DNA from: Deltaproteobacteria bacterium
GTDB lineage: Bacteria; Desulfobacterota; Desulfobacteria; Desulfobacterales; SURF-15
DNA length: 17,930 nucleotides
Reading direction: 5' to 3'
NCBI GenBank assembly: GCA_024644775.1
Contig: JAHEHB010000053.1
Span: 1-17,930, forward strand
This document shows, in pieces, positions 8,176 to 16,141 of the stretch. The notes beneath the pieces were generated by a model. It saw only the letters and a list, made by a program, of their open reading frames with translations, was not told the DNA's origin and made no database searches. A program made the position numbers and the translations under genes. Numbering within the stretch: the first letter of the stretch is position 1; each line of letters starts with the position of its first letter.

Positions 8176-11145
8176 GTGGCTGGTGAAATCGACCGTTTTG
8201 ACGATGATTTCGACCCTCGTTTCAAAATCTTCCATGAATTAATGGCCAAAAAAATCAGAGAGGTTCTTTTGGTTTCGACTCCCTACGAGGCCTGGATCAT
8301 GGAGGAGGACTGTCGGCTATCAGAACGAATCATCCATGAATATCGTGGATTAAACCTCAGCAATCCTCCTCGTCTCACATGGGTATCCTCCGCGGCAGAG
8401 GCTCTCAATGCCCTTGACCAAAAGAAATTTGACATGGTGATTACCATGCATCAACTGGCGGATATGGATGCCTACTCCCTGGGTAAAAAGATAAAGGCCA
8501 AGGCACCCAAACTTCCCGTTGTGTTGTTGAGCCACAAAACACTTCTAGCCCAGGACCGCATTCCGGGACAGCCGAACCCTTCCGGTATCGACAGAACGTT
8601 TGTATGGTCCGGAGACACCGATATCCTGTTGGCGTTGATCAAGAACGCTGAAGACAAAATGAATGTATTACACGACACGGAATCAGCCGGGATACGGGTC
8701 ATCCTTGTTGTGGAGGACTCCCCTGAGTATATCTCATCATTGTTGCCGATTCTTTACAAAGAGGTGGTCAGCCAGGCGCAAGCAGTTATGGGGGAAGGAC
8801 TCAACGAAGAGCATCGTCTACTGACCATGCGGGCCCGTCCCAAAATCCTTATTGCAGAAAACTACGAAGCCGCTTTTGAACTTTATGAGCGATTTGAACC
8901 CTACGTGCTCGGCGTAATATCCGATGTTCGAATTCCGAGAAACTGTGAGTTGAACAACACGGCCGGGATCGATCTCCTTTCGAATATCAAATCAAAACGA
9001 TGGGACATACCGCTACTGCTAATGAGTTCTGAGCCTTCCAATGCGGAGGTGGCAGCTAAAATTCCTGCATCATTCGTCGATAAGAATTCAACGTCTTTGT
9101 TTAAAGAGATACGCTCTTTTTTAAAAGATCAACTGGGTTTTGGCGATTTTGTATTTCGAACACCCAAAGGCGAAGAGATCGGACGCGCATCAAACCTGAG
9201 AACACTGGAGAAAATTCTTCCTGACATTCCTGATGATTCGTTTATTCTCCATTGCAGCCGTAACGACTTTTCCAGATGGCTGTTTGCACGTTCAGAAATC
9301 CTACTTGCTTCAAAACTTCGACCCGTCACGCATGCTGATTTTTCGGACGTCGATAGCCATCGACAATTTATCATTATCAGTTTTCACGAATTAAGAAAAT
9401 GGCGCCAGCGAGGTATTGTCGCAAACTTCGATGCCAGAGATTTTGATCTGGATACGGAATTTTTTAAAATCGGAAAAGGATCGTTGGGGGGTAAAGCCAG
9501 GGGATTGGCATTTGCATCGACCCTGCTTCGACGAAACTCTAAAATATACAAAAAATTTCCGGATGTAGATATCTCGGTTCCTCAAACACTGGTGGTTACC
9601 ACGGACGCTTTCGATGACTTTGTTGAGATGAATAACTTAAGGGAGCTTGCCAAAGCGGATGCGACCGACGAAGAGATCGCAGATCAATTCATGAAAGCAG
9701 AATTTCCCGAATGGGTACATGACGATCTTATGGCTTATCTCGCTAAAATTAACTATCCATTGGCCATTCGTTCCTCAAGTCTTTTGGAAGACGCTCAATT
9801 CCGTGCCTACGCGGGTCTTTATCGGACCTATATGATTCCCAATGATCATCCGGATCTTCAAAAACGATTGGAACATCTCATCAGTGCGGTGAAATTGGTA
9901 TATGCATCCACCTATTATCAGGGCCCCAAAGCATTTTCAAAGCGCATTGGTCAGCGCACAGAAGAAGAAAAAATGGCGGTAATTGTGCAACAGTTGGTAG
10001 GAGACCAATATGCAGACAGGTTTTATCCGGCCATCTCAGGTGTTGCGCAATCCCACAATTACTATCCCTTTTCAAGAATGAAACCCGAAGAAGGGATTGC
10101 AACAGTGGCAATGGGTTTAGGGAAATTGGTCATGGAAGGCGAAAAAGCACTAAGGTTATCCCCCAAGTATCCACAACTGTTGCCCCAGCGTTCAACGGTA
10201 GAAGATATTTTGGAAAACTCTCAGCGGTTTTTTTATTCCCTCAAAATGGGAGACGCCTTTCACCCACTGGGCATCAACGAAGATTCCACGTTAGTTAAGA
10301 AGGAGATCACCGAGGTCGTCGAAGACGCTCCGATGAAATTGCTGGCCAGTACCTATGTACCCGAAGAACATCGTATTCGAGAAACCGCCCACTTTGCCGG
10401 ATACCGAGTGCTTACCTTTGCATCCATCCTAAAGTACAACACCTTTCCTTTGGCCGATATACTTTCAGAAGCGTTGAAGATGGGAAGAGAGGGCATGGGA
10501 TGTCCGGTTGAACTCGAATTTTCCGTAAATCTTTGTGAAGACAAGCGCTGTAAACCGGAATTTGCGTTTTTACAGCTTCGCCCCATGACCGCGCGCGAGG
10601 AACTTATTGAAGTGGAAATCAGCCAAGAAGAAACAAACCAGGCGTTTTGTGTTTCTTCAAATGCATTGGGAAATGCCGTAAAGCAGGACCTATCGGATAT
10701 TATTTATGTAAAACCAGACGCGTTTGATCCCGGGCGGACACCGGAAATCGCCCGGCAAATTGGTATGCTGAATTCCGACTTGGTCAAAGAAGATCGCAAA
10801 TACCTGCTGATCGGTCCAGGACGCTGGGGATCGGCGGATCGGTTTCTGGGTATTCCGGTGAGTTGGAGCCAGATCAGCGGTGTCGGCGCCATGATAGAAA
10901 TCGCTTCTCAAAAATTAAAAGCCGAACCCTCCCAAGGATCTCATTTCTTTCACAACATCGCGTCGCTGGGCATTAACTATGTAACCGTTACAGATGATCA
11001 GGACTGCTTTTTGAAATGGGACTGGCTCACCTCGCTGCCGGTGGTGAATGAAACCTCATTTGTCAACCATGTGCGGTTAAACCAATCTATCACACTAAAG
11101 GTGGATGGCAGAAAATCGTATTGTGTGATGCTCGCGGAACGGTGA
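8176..11145 (+). CDS. Fusion of two receiver-type domains with a PEP/pyruvate-binding (PPDK N-type) domain
   Basis: A 989-residue cytoplasmic protein. The first receiver-like domain (about 27-160) lacks the phosphoacceptor: the usual VITD is VITM (M91). The second (about 173-318) has the expected acidic pair E180/D181, D250 in VISDVRIP, S284-S285 and K303. A PEP-synthase/pyruvate-phosphate-dikinase-type nucleotide-binding region follows: GKGSLGGKARGL (433-444), PLAIRSSSLLEDA (528-540) and, further on, ELEFSVNL and FLQLRPM. The last 140 residues (IYVKPDAFDPGRT, LIGPGRWGSADR) complete the unit. There is no swivelling phospho-His domain and no PEP-binding TIM barrel, so it is unlikely to be a complete PEP synthase. 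A phosphorylation-controlled ATP-dependent activity is plausible, but the function is unknown to me. GTG 8176 starts the frame; GAAGGGAAA precedes it. Confidence 0.85.
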   Translation: MAGEIDRFDDDFDPRFKIFHELMAKKIREVLLVSTPYEAWIMEEDCRLSERIIHEYRGLNLSNPPRLTWVSSAAEALNALDQKKFDMVITMHQLADMDAYSLGKKIKAKAPKLPVVLLSHKTLLAQDRIPGQPNPSGIDRTFVWSGDTDILLALIKNAEDKMNVLHDTESAGIRVILVVEDSPEYISSLLPILYKEVVSQAQAVMGEGLNEEHRLLTMRARPKILIAENYEAAFELYERFEPYVLGVISDVRIPRNCELNNTAGIDLLSNIKSKRWDIPLLLMSSEPSNAEVAAKIPASFVDKNSTSLFKEIRSFLKDQLGFGDFVFRTPKGEEIGRASNLRTLEKILPDIPDDSFILHCSRNDFSRWLFARSEILLASKLRPVTHADFSDVDSHRQFIIISFHELRKWRQRGIVANFDARDFDLDTEFFKIGKGSLGGKARGLAFASTLLRRNSKIYKKFPDVDISVPQTLVVTTDAFDDFVEMNNLRELAKADATDEEIADQFMKAEFPEWVHDDLMAYLAKINYPLAIRSSSLLEDAQFRAYAGLYRTYMIPNDHPDLQKRLEHLISAVKLVYASTYYQGPKAFSKRIGQRTEEEKMAVIVQQLVGDQYADRFYPAISGVAQSHNYYPFSRMKPEEGIATVAMGLGKLVMEGEKALRLSPKYPQLLPQRSTVEDILENSQRFFYSLKMGDAFHPLGINEDSTLVKKEITEVVEDAPMKLLASTYVPEEHRIRETAHFAGYRVLTFASILKYNTFPLADILSEALKMGREGMGCPVELEFSVNLCEDKRCKPEFAFLQLRPMTAREELIEVEISQEETNQAFCVSSNALGNAVKQDLSDIIYVKPDAFDPGRTPEIARQIGMLNSDLVKEDRKYLLIGPGRWGSADRFLGIPVSWSQISGVGAMIEIASQKLKAEPSQGSHFFHNIASLGINYVTVTDDQDCFLKWDWLTSLPVVNETSFVNHVRLNQSITLKVDGRKSYCVMLAER

Positions 11146-11595
11146 ATGCTACCTAATTATCTTTGATGGATTTGTTTTTAAAAAATTCTGGCGAACACTT
11201 GCCGTTTGGCGTCAAATATTTGAAAAAAATCCTCGAAAATCACAAAATTCTGAGTGATTTTTATTGGCGATTGTTGGTCAAATTAAGCAGCCCATTAGTG
11301 CACCTATGTAACGGATATCCAATATAATTGGTGATTACAGCAGATTACGGATATATAGCAGTAATACGTAACGAGATAGAAGAACAATTAGAGTATGAGA
11401 ATAGCGCTTTGTGGGGTATAACAGCATTACAGCTTTGTTGGAGCTTATTCAATGTTGTGAAATATAGATTACGAAGCCTGATTCCCTTCAAAATTGACAT
11501 AAAATCACCCCTCGGATATAGTCCAAAAGCAATCCCAATCCATTCGATTTTTCTTTAATCACGATCCATTTTGAACATATCTGGAGAGCATAAAA
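11146..11595. other. AT-rich intergenic region
   Basis: 450 bases between the receiver/PEP-binding gene and the broken cyclase. A 76-codon frame beginning at GTG 11328 has no recognisable domain and no convincing ribosome-binding site, so I do not call it. The only structured element is the AT-rich hairpin at 11236-11261. Nothing else is evident. Confidence 0.5.
11236..11264 (+). terminator. Possible AT-rich intrinsic terminator
   Basis: AAAATCAC (11236-11243) and GTGATTTT (11254-11261) form a perfect 8-bp stem with a 10-base loop and a short T-rich tail (TTTTTATT). It lies 91 bases past the stop of the 8176-11145 gene. The stem is weak (only two G-C pairs), so it is tentative. Confidence 0.35.
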
Positions 11596-12458
11596 ATGAA
11601 ATGCACGGACTGCAACACAGAGAATCCTGACATAAATAAGTTTGCCGTGAATGAGGATCGAAACTCACACTGACTTGTCCTGCTTGCAATGCGGAGATCC
11701 TTCCAAACGACAAATTTTGTGGCCAATGTGGCCATAATGTGAGTAACTCCCGCGAACCATCACCGAAAGATCTTTCATTTGATGAAAAGATTGAAAAAAT
11801 CCAAAAATACCTGCCCAAGGGCCTTACAGAAAAGATCCTATCACAAAGAGATCGAATAGAAGATGAACGGAAACAGGTTACGGTGGTGTTTTGTGATATG
11901 GAGGGATTTACATCACTCTCCGAAAAACTTGGTTCTGAAGAAGCCTACTCAATTATGGATCAAGTTAATGAAATCCTCATCCACAAGGTTCATGATTTTG
12001 GTGGCACGGTCAACGAGATGACCGGGGATGGTATTGTCGCTCTGTTTGGTGCACCTATCGCTTTAGAGGATGCCCCTCAGCGAACTATACGATCTGCTCT
12101 GTCCATTCATAGAGAGATGGTAAAATTTAGCGACAATGTAAGGGAGAAAAATCTAACACCAGCAATCAAGATGCGAATCGGGATTCACACCGGGCCCGTT
12201 GTTGTCGGGACCGTAGGAAATGATTTGCGGGTAGAGTTCAAAGCAGTGGGTGATACCGTAAATCTGGCTTCCAGAATAGAGGATATCGCTGAATCTGGAA
12301 CGACGTATGTATCTGAAGATACCTTCAAACTGACCGAAGATGAAAGGCAAAAGTTTAATAGAGCCGATTTATTTGAACAACCAAGGTTTCAGTTTCATGA
12401 TTGGGGCCGGAGAATTTGGCACCTTCCGATCCGAGCATACCTTTTATATTGGTGTTAA
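11596..12458 (+). pseudogene. Broken class III adenylate/guanylate cyclase with N-terminal double zinc ribbon
   Basis: The intact ancestor belongs to the family with a zinc-ribbon N-terminus, cyclase domain and long AAA/TPR C-terminus. ATG 11596 (GGAG upstream) gives MKCTDCNTENPDINKF, then the frame is lost at the TTT of 11641-11643, where one T is missing. In the +1 frame the reading resumes as CRE-stop-GSKLTLTCPACNAE and onward. The TGA (11652-11654) stands exactly where the second Cys of the CxxC is expected. The frame is then open through CGQCGH into the cyclase domain: FCDMEGFTSL with the metal Asp, MTGDGIVALFGAP, MRIGIHTGPVVVG, and KAVGDTVNLASRIE. After SEDTFKLTE (near 12340) similarity ends and the large regulatory C-terminus is absent. 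The catalytic domain alone, from an internal GTG (11739), is open for 239 codons and could still be translated, but three lesions argue for a pseudogene. Confidence 0.8.
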
Positions 12459-12876
12459 GTATACTCTGAATCCCTCTGATAAAAATGTCCGTTCTGTAAT
12501 TGTCGGCGATTTTTCAAGCCAGATAGCCAGGATGTAAAATACAGGAGCCACATCCTCATTATTTTTGTCAAAATATATATTGAATGACAAATGAGGTGTG
12601 GCCTCTTTCCACATTTTGTGGGGCATTACAGGAAAAAACAGGGTCAAAGCAGATTCCTTTATCGATTATTTCAGAATTTTTTGCCATCCAGATATTTAAG
12701 GAATCTATCCGTTCATCCTGTTTGACACGACCACCCCTCTTTGATAAATTTATCGTATAGATGAAAGCGATTTTGCAATTGAATCAAACATGCGATCCAT
12801 CATGTAATTCGTAATGGGGCCCCTGTTATGCCGCTGTTCATATAAACCCATGAGATGCAGAAGGCGGAAAGGAACG
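12459..12876. other. Decayed intergenic region with an inverted repeat
   Basis: Between two gene remnants. A short plus-strand frame overlapping its left edge (12340-12537, containing GFSFMIGAGEFGTFRSEHTF) has a protein-like composition but belongs to no family I recognise. Its first residues (KGKSLIEPIYL) faintly resemble the segment after class III cyclase domains, so it may be a frameshifted cyclase tail fused to foreign sequence. The inverted repeat 12547-12602 is listed separately. From 12610 to 12876 I see no gene, RNA or repeat. Confidence 0.45.
12547..12602. repeat. 56-bp imperfect inverted repeat
   Basis: GCCACATCCTCAT (12547-12559) pairs with ATGAGGTGTGGC (12591-12602), with one extra T on the left. 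Inside this, TTGTCA pairs with TGACAA around an AT-rich centre, with TATTT unpaired on the left. It could be a transcription terminator for either strand, or the core of a small mobile repeat. It has no adjoining T run. Confidence 0.6.
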
Positions 12877-13111
12877 GAAAAAATATTCATGCTCAGCGAC
12901 AGCCACGATCCCCACAAGGCATGGGGACTATCCGCCTATTACCGGAGGTTGTATGGCCCGAAAGAAGCTGTCGGCAACCTGGTTTATTTTCCAATACTGC
13001 GGCTGGAGAGGCTCCGGTATCGAAATTGAACTCAAAGGACTTTAGGCCGACTACGCCGGAGGGGTTACCCTGTTCAATCGCTTGGTCAGTCATTTCCTCG
13101 ACAACCTTTAA
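12877..13111 (+). pseudogene. Fragment of a sulfatase-like (alkaline-phosphatase superfamily) gene
   Basis: The frame at 12877-13029 reads EKIFMLSDSHDPHKAW then YYRRLY. It aligns with residues 201-226 (EKFFMMIDSFDPHEAW then YYRRLY) of the intact sulfatase-like protein encoded at 16142-17605. The frame is then lost near 13010. In the next frame EIELKGL-stop-ADYAGGVTLFNRLVSHFLDNL (13022-13108) matches EKELKRLQANYAGTVTMLDRWFGHFIDDL, with TAG (13043-13045) where the intact copy has Gln. Nothing aligns upstream or downstream, so only about 77 residues survive. It is a paralogous, decayed copy, in opposite orientation to the intact gene and on the other side of the TRAP operon. Confidence 0.85.
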
Positions 13112-13208
13112 CACTTTCTTCCTTTTTATCCACGGAGGTGGGATGCGATAGACAAACGGCTGGTTAGGATAAGATATCTTAAATAAATTCAAATTAAGGA
13201 GGATCAAC

Positions 13209-14207
13209 ATGAAACGGAAAATGGCTGTAAGAACGGTAGGGGTAGTGGTTTCGCTTTTGCTATTGCTGGGAATCGCAGGACCTGCCTTCGCTGAGAAACC
13301 AATAGAGCTCAGCCTCTATTGGGCTCTCGGAAGAAAGGCTCTGCAATGGTCCGCGCTGACCCGATTTATGGACGGCGTGGAAGCCTCGAGCAAAGGGCGA
13401 GTGAAATTCAAACGATTCTGTTGCAAGGCCATGGGCAGTTCCACCGGTTCCATCGAGAGTGTGCGGGGCGGGTCGCTGGATATCACCACCTCCGGGGTGG
13501 GCAGTTTCGGCAAATACGATCCATCCATCAACATGTTGGTGATGCCCTATCTATTCAAAGACTATGACCATGCCTCCCGGATCATGAGCAGTGATCTATG
13601 GGGGAATATGGTCAAGGGACTCGAGAAATACAACCTCAAACCGCTCATTAATCTCAACGCCGGCTTCCGTGATCTGCTAACCGTAGACAAGCCCGTTCAC
13701 AAAGTCGCGGACCTGAAAGGGATCAAGATTAAAACTTCCAACGTCAAGCCATTTCGTGTCGCGTGGGAGTTGCTTGGCGCCATCGCCACACCAATGAAAA
13801 CATCGGAGCAGTATATGGCTATGAAAACCGGGGTGGTCAAGGCTGTCGAGATGCCACCGACCAATATTTTGGCCACCAAGCTGTATGAGGTCGCCAAATT
13901 CTATTCACCGGTACGCGTATGCTGGCTCGGCCCGCTGGTGGTCATGAATCTGAAGCGATGGAACAGTTTGCCCCCGGATATTCAGGATATTCTCATCGCG
14001 GAAGCTAGAAAGGCGGCGCAATGGAGTTTTGCCGAGGGCGCAAAACGGAATGCATCCGATTTAGAGATCTTGAAGACCAAATACGGCGTTAAAGAGCAAG
14101 AAGTGGACATCGAGGAGTTTAAAAAAGTCGCCGGAAAGACCTATGAAAAATTATCCGGCGAAGACTGGTACAAACAAGAGATTATCGACAAGCTCCGCTC
14201 CATGTGA
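13209..14207 (+). CDS. dctP: TRAP transporter periplasmic substrate-binding protein, DctP family
   Basis: Extracytoplasmic receptor that delivers substrate to the DctQM membrane subunits for sodium- or proton-driven uptake. It has 332 residues with a clear Sec signal peptide (basic start, hydrophobic 9-24, probable cleavage after AFA at 26-28). Family features are MGSSTGSIESVRGGSLDI (75-92), PYLFKDYDHA (113-122), DLKGIKIKTS (168-177), LGAIATPM (189-196) and a TGVV segment (207-210). Two ligand-site positions are unusual. The Arg that usually follows KGLKx (Arg147 in SiaP) is Lys175, and the usual DGxEN is KAVEM (211-215). The substrate is thus probably not a typical carboxylate; it cannot be named. 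The start ATG follows AAGGAGG at ideal spacing. Just upstream, TAGACA (13149-13154) with a GATATC element 18 bases later is a weak promoter candidate. Confidence 0.92.
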   Translation: MKRKMAVRTVGVVVSLLLLLGIAGPAFAEKPIELSLYWALGRKALQWSALTRFMDGVEASSKGRVKFKRFCCKAMGSSTGSIESVRGGSLDITTSGVGSFGKYDPSINMLVMPYLFKDYDHASRIMSSDLWGNMVKGLEKYNLKPLINLNAGFRDLLTVDKPVHKVADLKGIKIKTSNVKPFRVAWELLGAIATPMKTSEQYMAMKTGVVKAVEMPPTNILATKLYEVAKFYSPVRVCWLGPLVVMNLKRWNSLPPDIQDILIAEARKAAQWSFAEGAKRNASDLEILKTKYGVKEQEVDIEEFKKVAGKTYEKLSGEDWYKQEIIDKLRSM

Positions 14208-14242
14208 AAGGGTGCCATGGGTGAAGGGAGACAATCGACTGG

Positions 14243-14277
14243 ATGCATGCCGTGGGGGACACCTTCACGGCATGCAT
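14243..14277 (+). promoter_or_regulatory. Strong intercistronic hairpin between dctP and dctQ
   Basis: ATGCATGCCGTG (14243-14254) and CACGGCATGCAT (14266-14277) form a perfect 12-bp stem with an 11-base loop, in the 86-base gap after the dctP stop. It is followed by AATAAAGG rather than a T run, so it is more likely an mRNA-stabilising or processing element than a terminator. Such hairpins often keep binding-protein levels above those of the membrane subunits. Confidence 0.75.
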
Positions 14278-14293
14278 AATAAAGGAGTGAATC

Positions 14294-14812
14294 GTGTTGG
14301 CAGCCATCGCCTATCGGGTCAACAGAATCAGCGACGGGCTTAATCAGTGCGCAAAATGGGTTTGCGTACCGGTGGCAATAGGTTTTATCGTGATCATGCT
14401 TGTACAGATCTTTATCCGTTTCGTACTGGGCGGTTCCATCGCCTGGTCTCTTGAAATGATCCAGATCCTGTTTTTCTGGGCGGTGTTTATCGGGGTAAGC
14501 ATCTCCTGGAAAAACCGGGCGCATATAATGTTTAGTTTTATCCTCGACCGACTTCCAAAATCGCTGAACATTCCGGTCTCGTTGGGTGGACATGTCGTTG
14601 CGCTGATCTTTTTCATCTACATGACCCTTGTGGGATTTCGGGAATTCGTCGCCCTGGCACCCAATCACTTCGAGGTTCTGGAAATATCGGAAAACTGGTC
14701 TCAGCTGCCGATCCCCATCAGCGGTGCCCTTATGATCGTCCATACGTTGGATCAACTTCTACAGGAATGGCTCCTCGTTCGAAAAGACACCTTGAAGGTG
14801 AACGCAAGGTGA
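14294..14812 (+). CDS. dctQ: TRAP transporter small membrane subunit, DctQ family
   Basis: A 172-residue protein with four membrane segments (about 18-40, 50-73, 94-115 and 135-155), the normal DctQ size and topology. The family pattern around the second helix is present: AWSLEMIQILFFWAVFIG, followed by ISWKNRAHI. It partners DctM in the inner membrane. GTG 14294 is chosen because AAAGGAG (14281-14287) lies six bases upstream and the reading begins just before the first helix; the TTG at 14297 is an alternative. It sits 86 bases after dctP, separated by the hairpin, and 40 bases before dctM. Confidence 0.88.
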   Translation: MLAAIAYRVNRISDGLNQCAKWVCVPVAIGFIVIMLVQIFIRFVLGGSIAWSLEMIQILFFWAVFIGVSISWKNRAHIMFSFILDRLPKSLNIPVSLGGHVVALIFFIYMTLVGFREFVALAPNHFEVLEISENWSQLPIPISGALMIVHTLDQLLQEWLLVRKDTLKVNAR

Positions 14813-14852
14813 TTTTTAGCGGATCTGCTCTCGAAAATGAAGGATATCCTCA

Positions 14853-16136
14853 ATGACATCAATCGCAATCATTGTTTTTGTCTTTTTGGCCCTGATGGGC
14901 GTTCCACTGGCGGTGGGTTCCGGTATGGGGGCGCTGGTCAGTGTGATCATCACCGGTGACATGCCTTTGAACCTGGTGGTTCAGCGCATGTTTCTCAGTG
15001 TCAATGCCGGACCTTTTTTGGCCATTCCATTGTTTCTCTTTTGCGGAAGTCTCATGAACTCGTCCACCATCACCACCCGGATATTCGAATTCGCCAAGAC
15101 GTTGGTGGGCCACATAACCGGTGGTCTGGCCCATGCAAACGTGGTTGCCAGCTTGATATTCGCCGGTATGACCGGCTCTGCCGTGGCCGACGCCGGTGGT
15201 TTGGGCCAGGTGGAAATCAAAGCCATGAAAGAACAGGGCTATTCGGCGGGCTTTGCCGCTGCCGTTACGGCTGCTTCGGCCACCATCGGACCGGTGATAC
15301 CACCCAGCATTCCGTTCATTGTCTATGCATCGCTGGCGGAACAGTCGGTGGGTAAGCTGTTCCTCGGTGGTATCATTCCCGGATTTCTGATGGCGGGGAT
15401 CTTAATGACGACCATCTATGTTGTCAGTTTGAAACGGGACTATCCCAAAAGTAACCGGGCAACTGCCCCTGAAATGTTTACTGCATTCAAGCGGGCTTTT
15501 CTTCCCATGCTCACCCCGGTAATCATCCTGGGTGGCATGGCCAGCGGCATCTTTACCGTCACCGAAGCCGCAGCTATTGCAGTTCTCTACGCCTTTATCC
15601 TTGGCGTATTTGTCTACCGAGATATCACACTGAGTCAAATACCCGCTCTGCTGATTCGCACAATGGGAATCACCGCTATCATGCTGTTTATTCTATCCAC
15701 CATCAGTTCCATTTCCTGGATATTGATTTATGAGCAAATCACCATGCAACTGTCCGATTACATCCTGAGCATCACCCAGGTGCAGTGGCAGGTTTTTCTC
15801 TGTATCAATATCTTCCTCCTAATGTTGGGCACCGTTCTTGAATCATTGCCGATCAAGGTGTTGACGATTCCGATTTTCATGCCGCTCATCGAAGGGGTTG
15901 GCATCGATCCGATTCATTTTGGGGTGGTCATGACGCTAAACTGTCTGATCGGATCCATTACACCTCCGGTGGGCATGCTCCTCTTTGTCACTTCATCGGT
16001 GAGTGATGTAAAGCTGGAAACACTGATGAAGGCCATTCTGCCCTTCATCATCCCGCTGCTCATTATTTTGCTGTTGGTGACTTACATCCCCTTCCTGTGT
16101 ATGTTCATTCCCAACCTGTTAATGGGAACAATGTAA
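14853..16136 (+). CDS. dctM: TRAP transporter large permease subunit, DctM family
   Basis: A 427-residue polytopic protein, the ion-coupled transport subunit of the TRAP system, of usual length and with about 12 membrane segments. Signature stretches are GVPLAVGSGMGALVS (16-30), AIPLFLFCGSLMN, FAGMTGSAVADAGGLGQVEI, VTAASATIGPVIPPSIPFIVY and, near the C-terminus, LNCLIGSITPPVGMLLFV. ATG 14853 follows GAAGGA (14838-14843). It ends only five bases from the stop of the convergent sulfatase-like gene, leaving no room for a bidirectional terminator between them. Confidence 0.93.
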   Translation: MTSIAIIVFVFLALMGVPLAVGSGMGALVSVIITGDMPLNLVVQRMFLSVNAGPFLAIPLFLFCGSLMNSSTITTRIFEFAKTLVGHITGGLAHANVVASLIFAGMTGSAVADAGGLGQVEIKAMKEQGYSAGFAAAVTAASATIGPVIPPSIPFIVYASLAEQSVGKLFLGGIIPGFLMAGILMTTIYVVSLKRDYPKSNRATAPEMFTAFKRAFLPMLTPVIILGGMASGIFTVTEAAAIAVLYAFILGVFVYRDITLSQIPALLIRTMGITAIMLFILSTISSISWILIYEQITMQLSDYILSITQVQWQVFLCINIFLLMLGTVLESLPIKVLTIPIFMPLIEGVGIDPIHFGVVMTLNCLIGSITPPVGMLLFVTSSVSDVKLETLMKAILPFIIPLLIILLLVTYIPFLCMFIPNLLMGTM

Positions 16137-16141
16137 GGATT

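Noticed and set aside
11328..11558. 76-codon plus-strand frame in the gap after the receiver/PEP-binding gene
   Set aside because: GTG start without a ribosome-binding site, no recognisable domain, lies in AT-rich non-coding sequence.
11652..11654. A selenocysteine codon in the cyclase zinc ribbon
   Set aside because: A one-base deletion lies just upstream and the C-terminus is lost, so a nonsense mutation in a dying gene is the simpler explanation.
14141..14755. 204-codon minus-strand frame
   Set aside because: Antisense to dctP end and dctQ; His/Asp-rich shadow composition.
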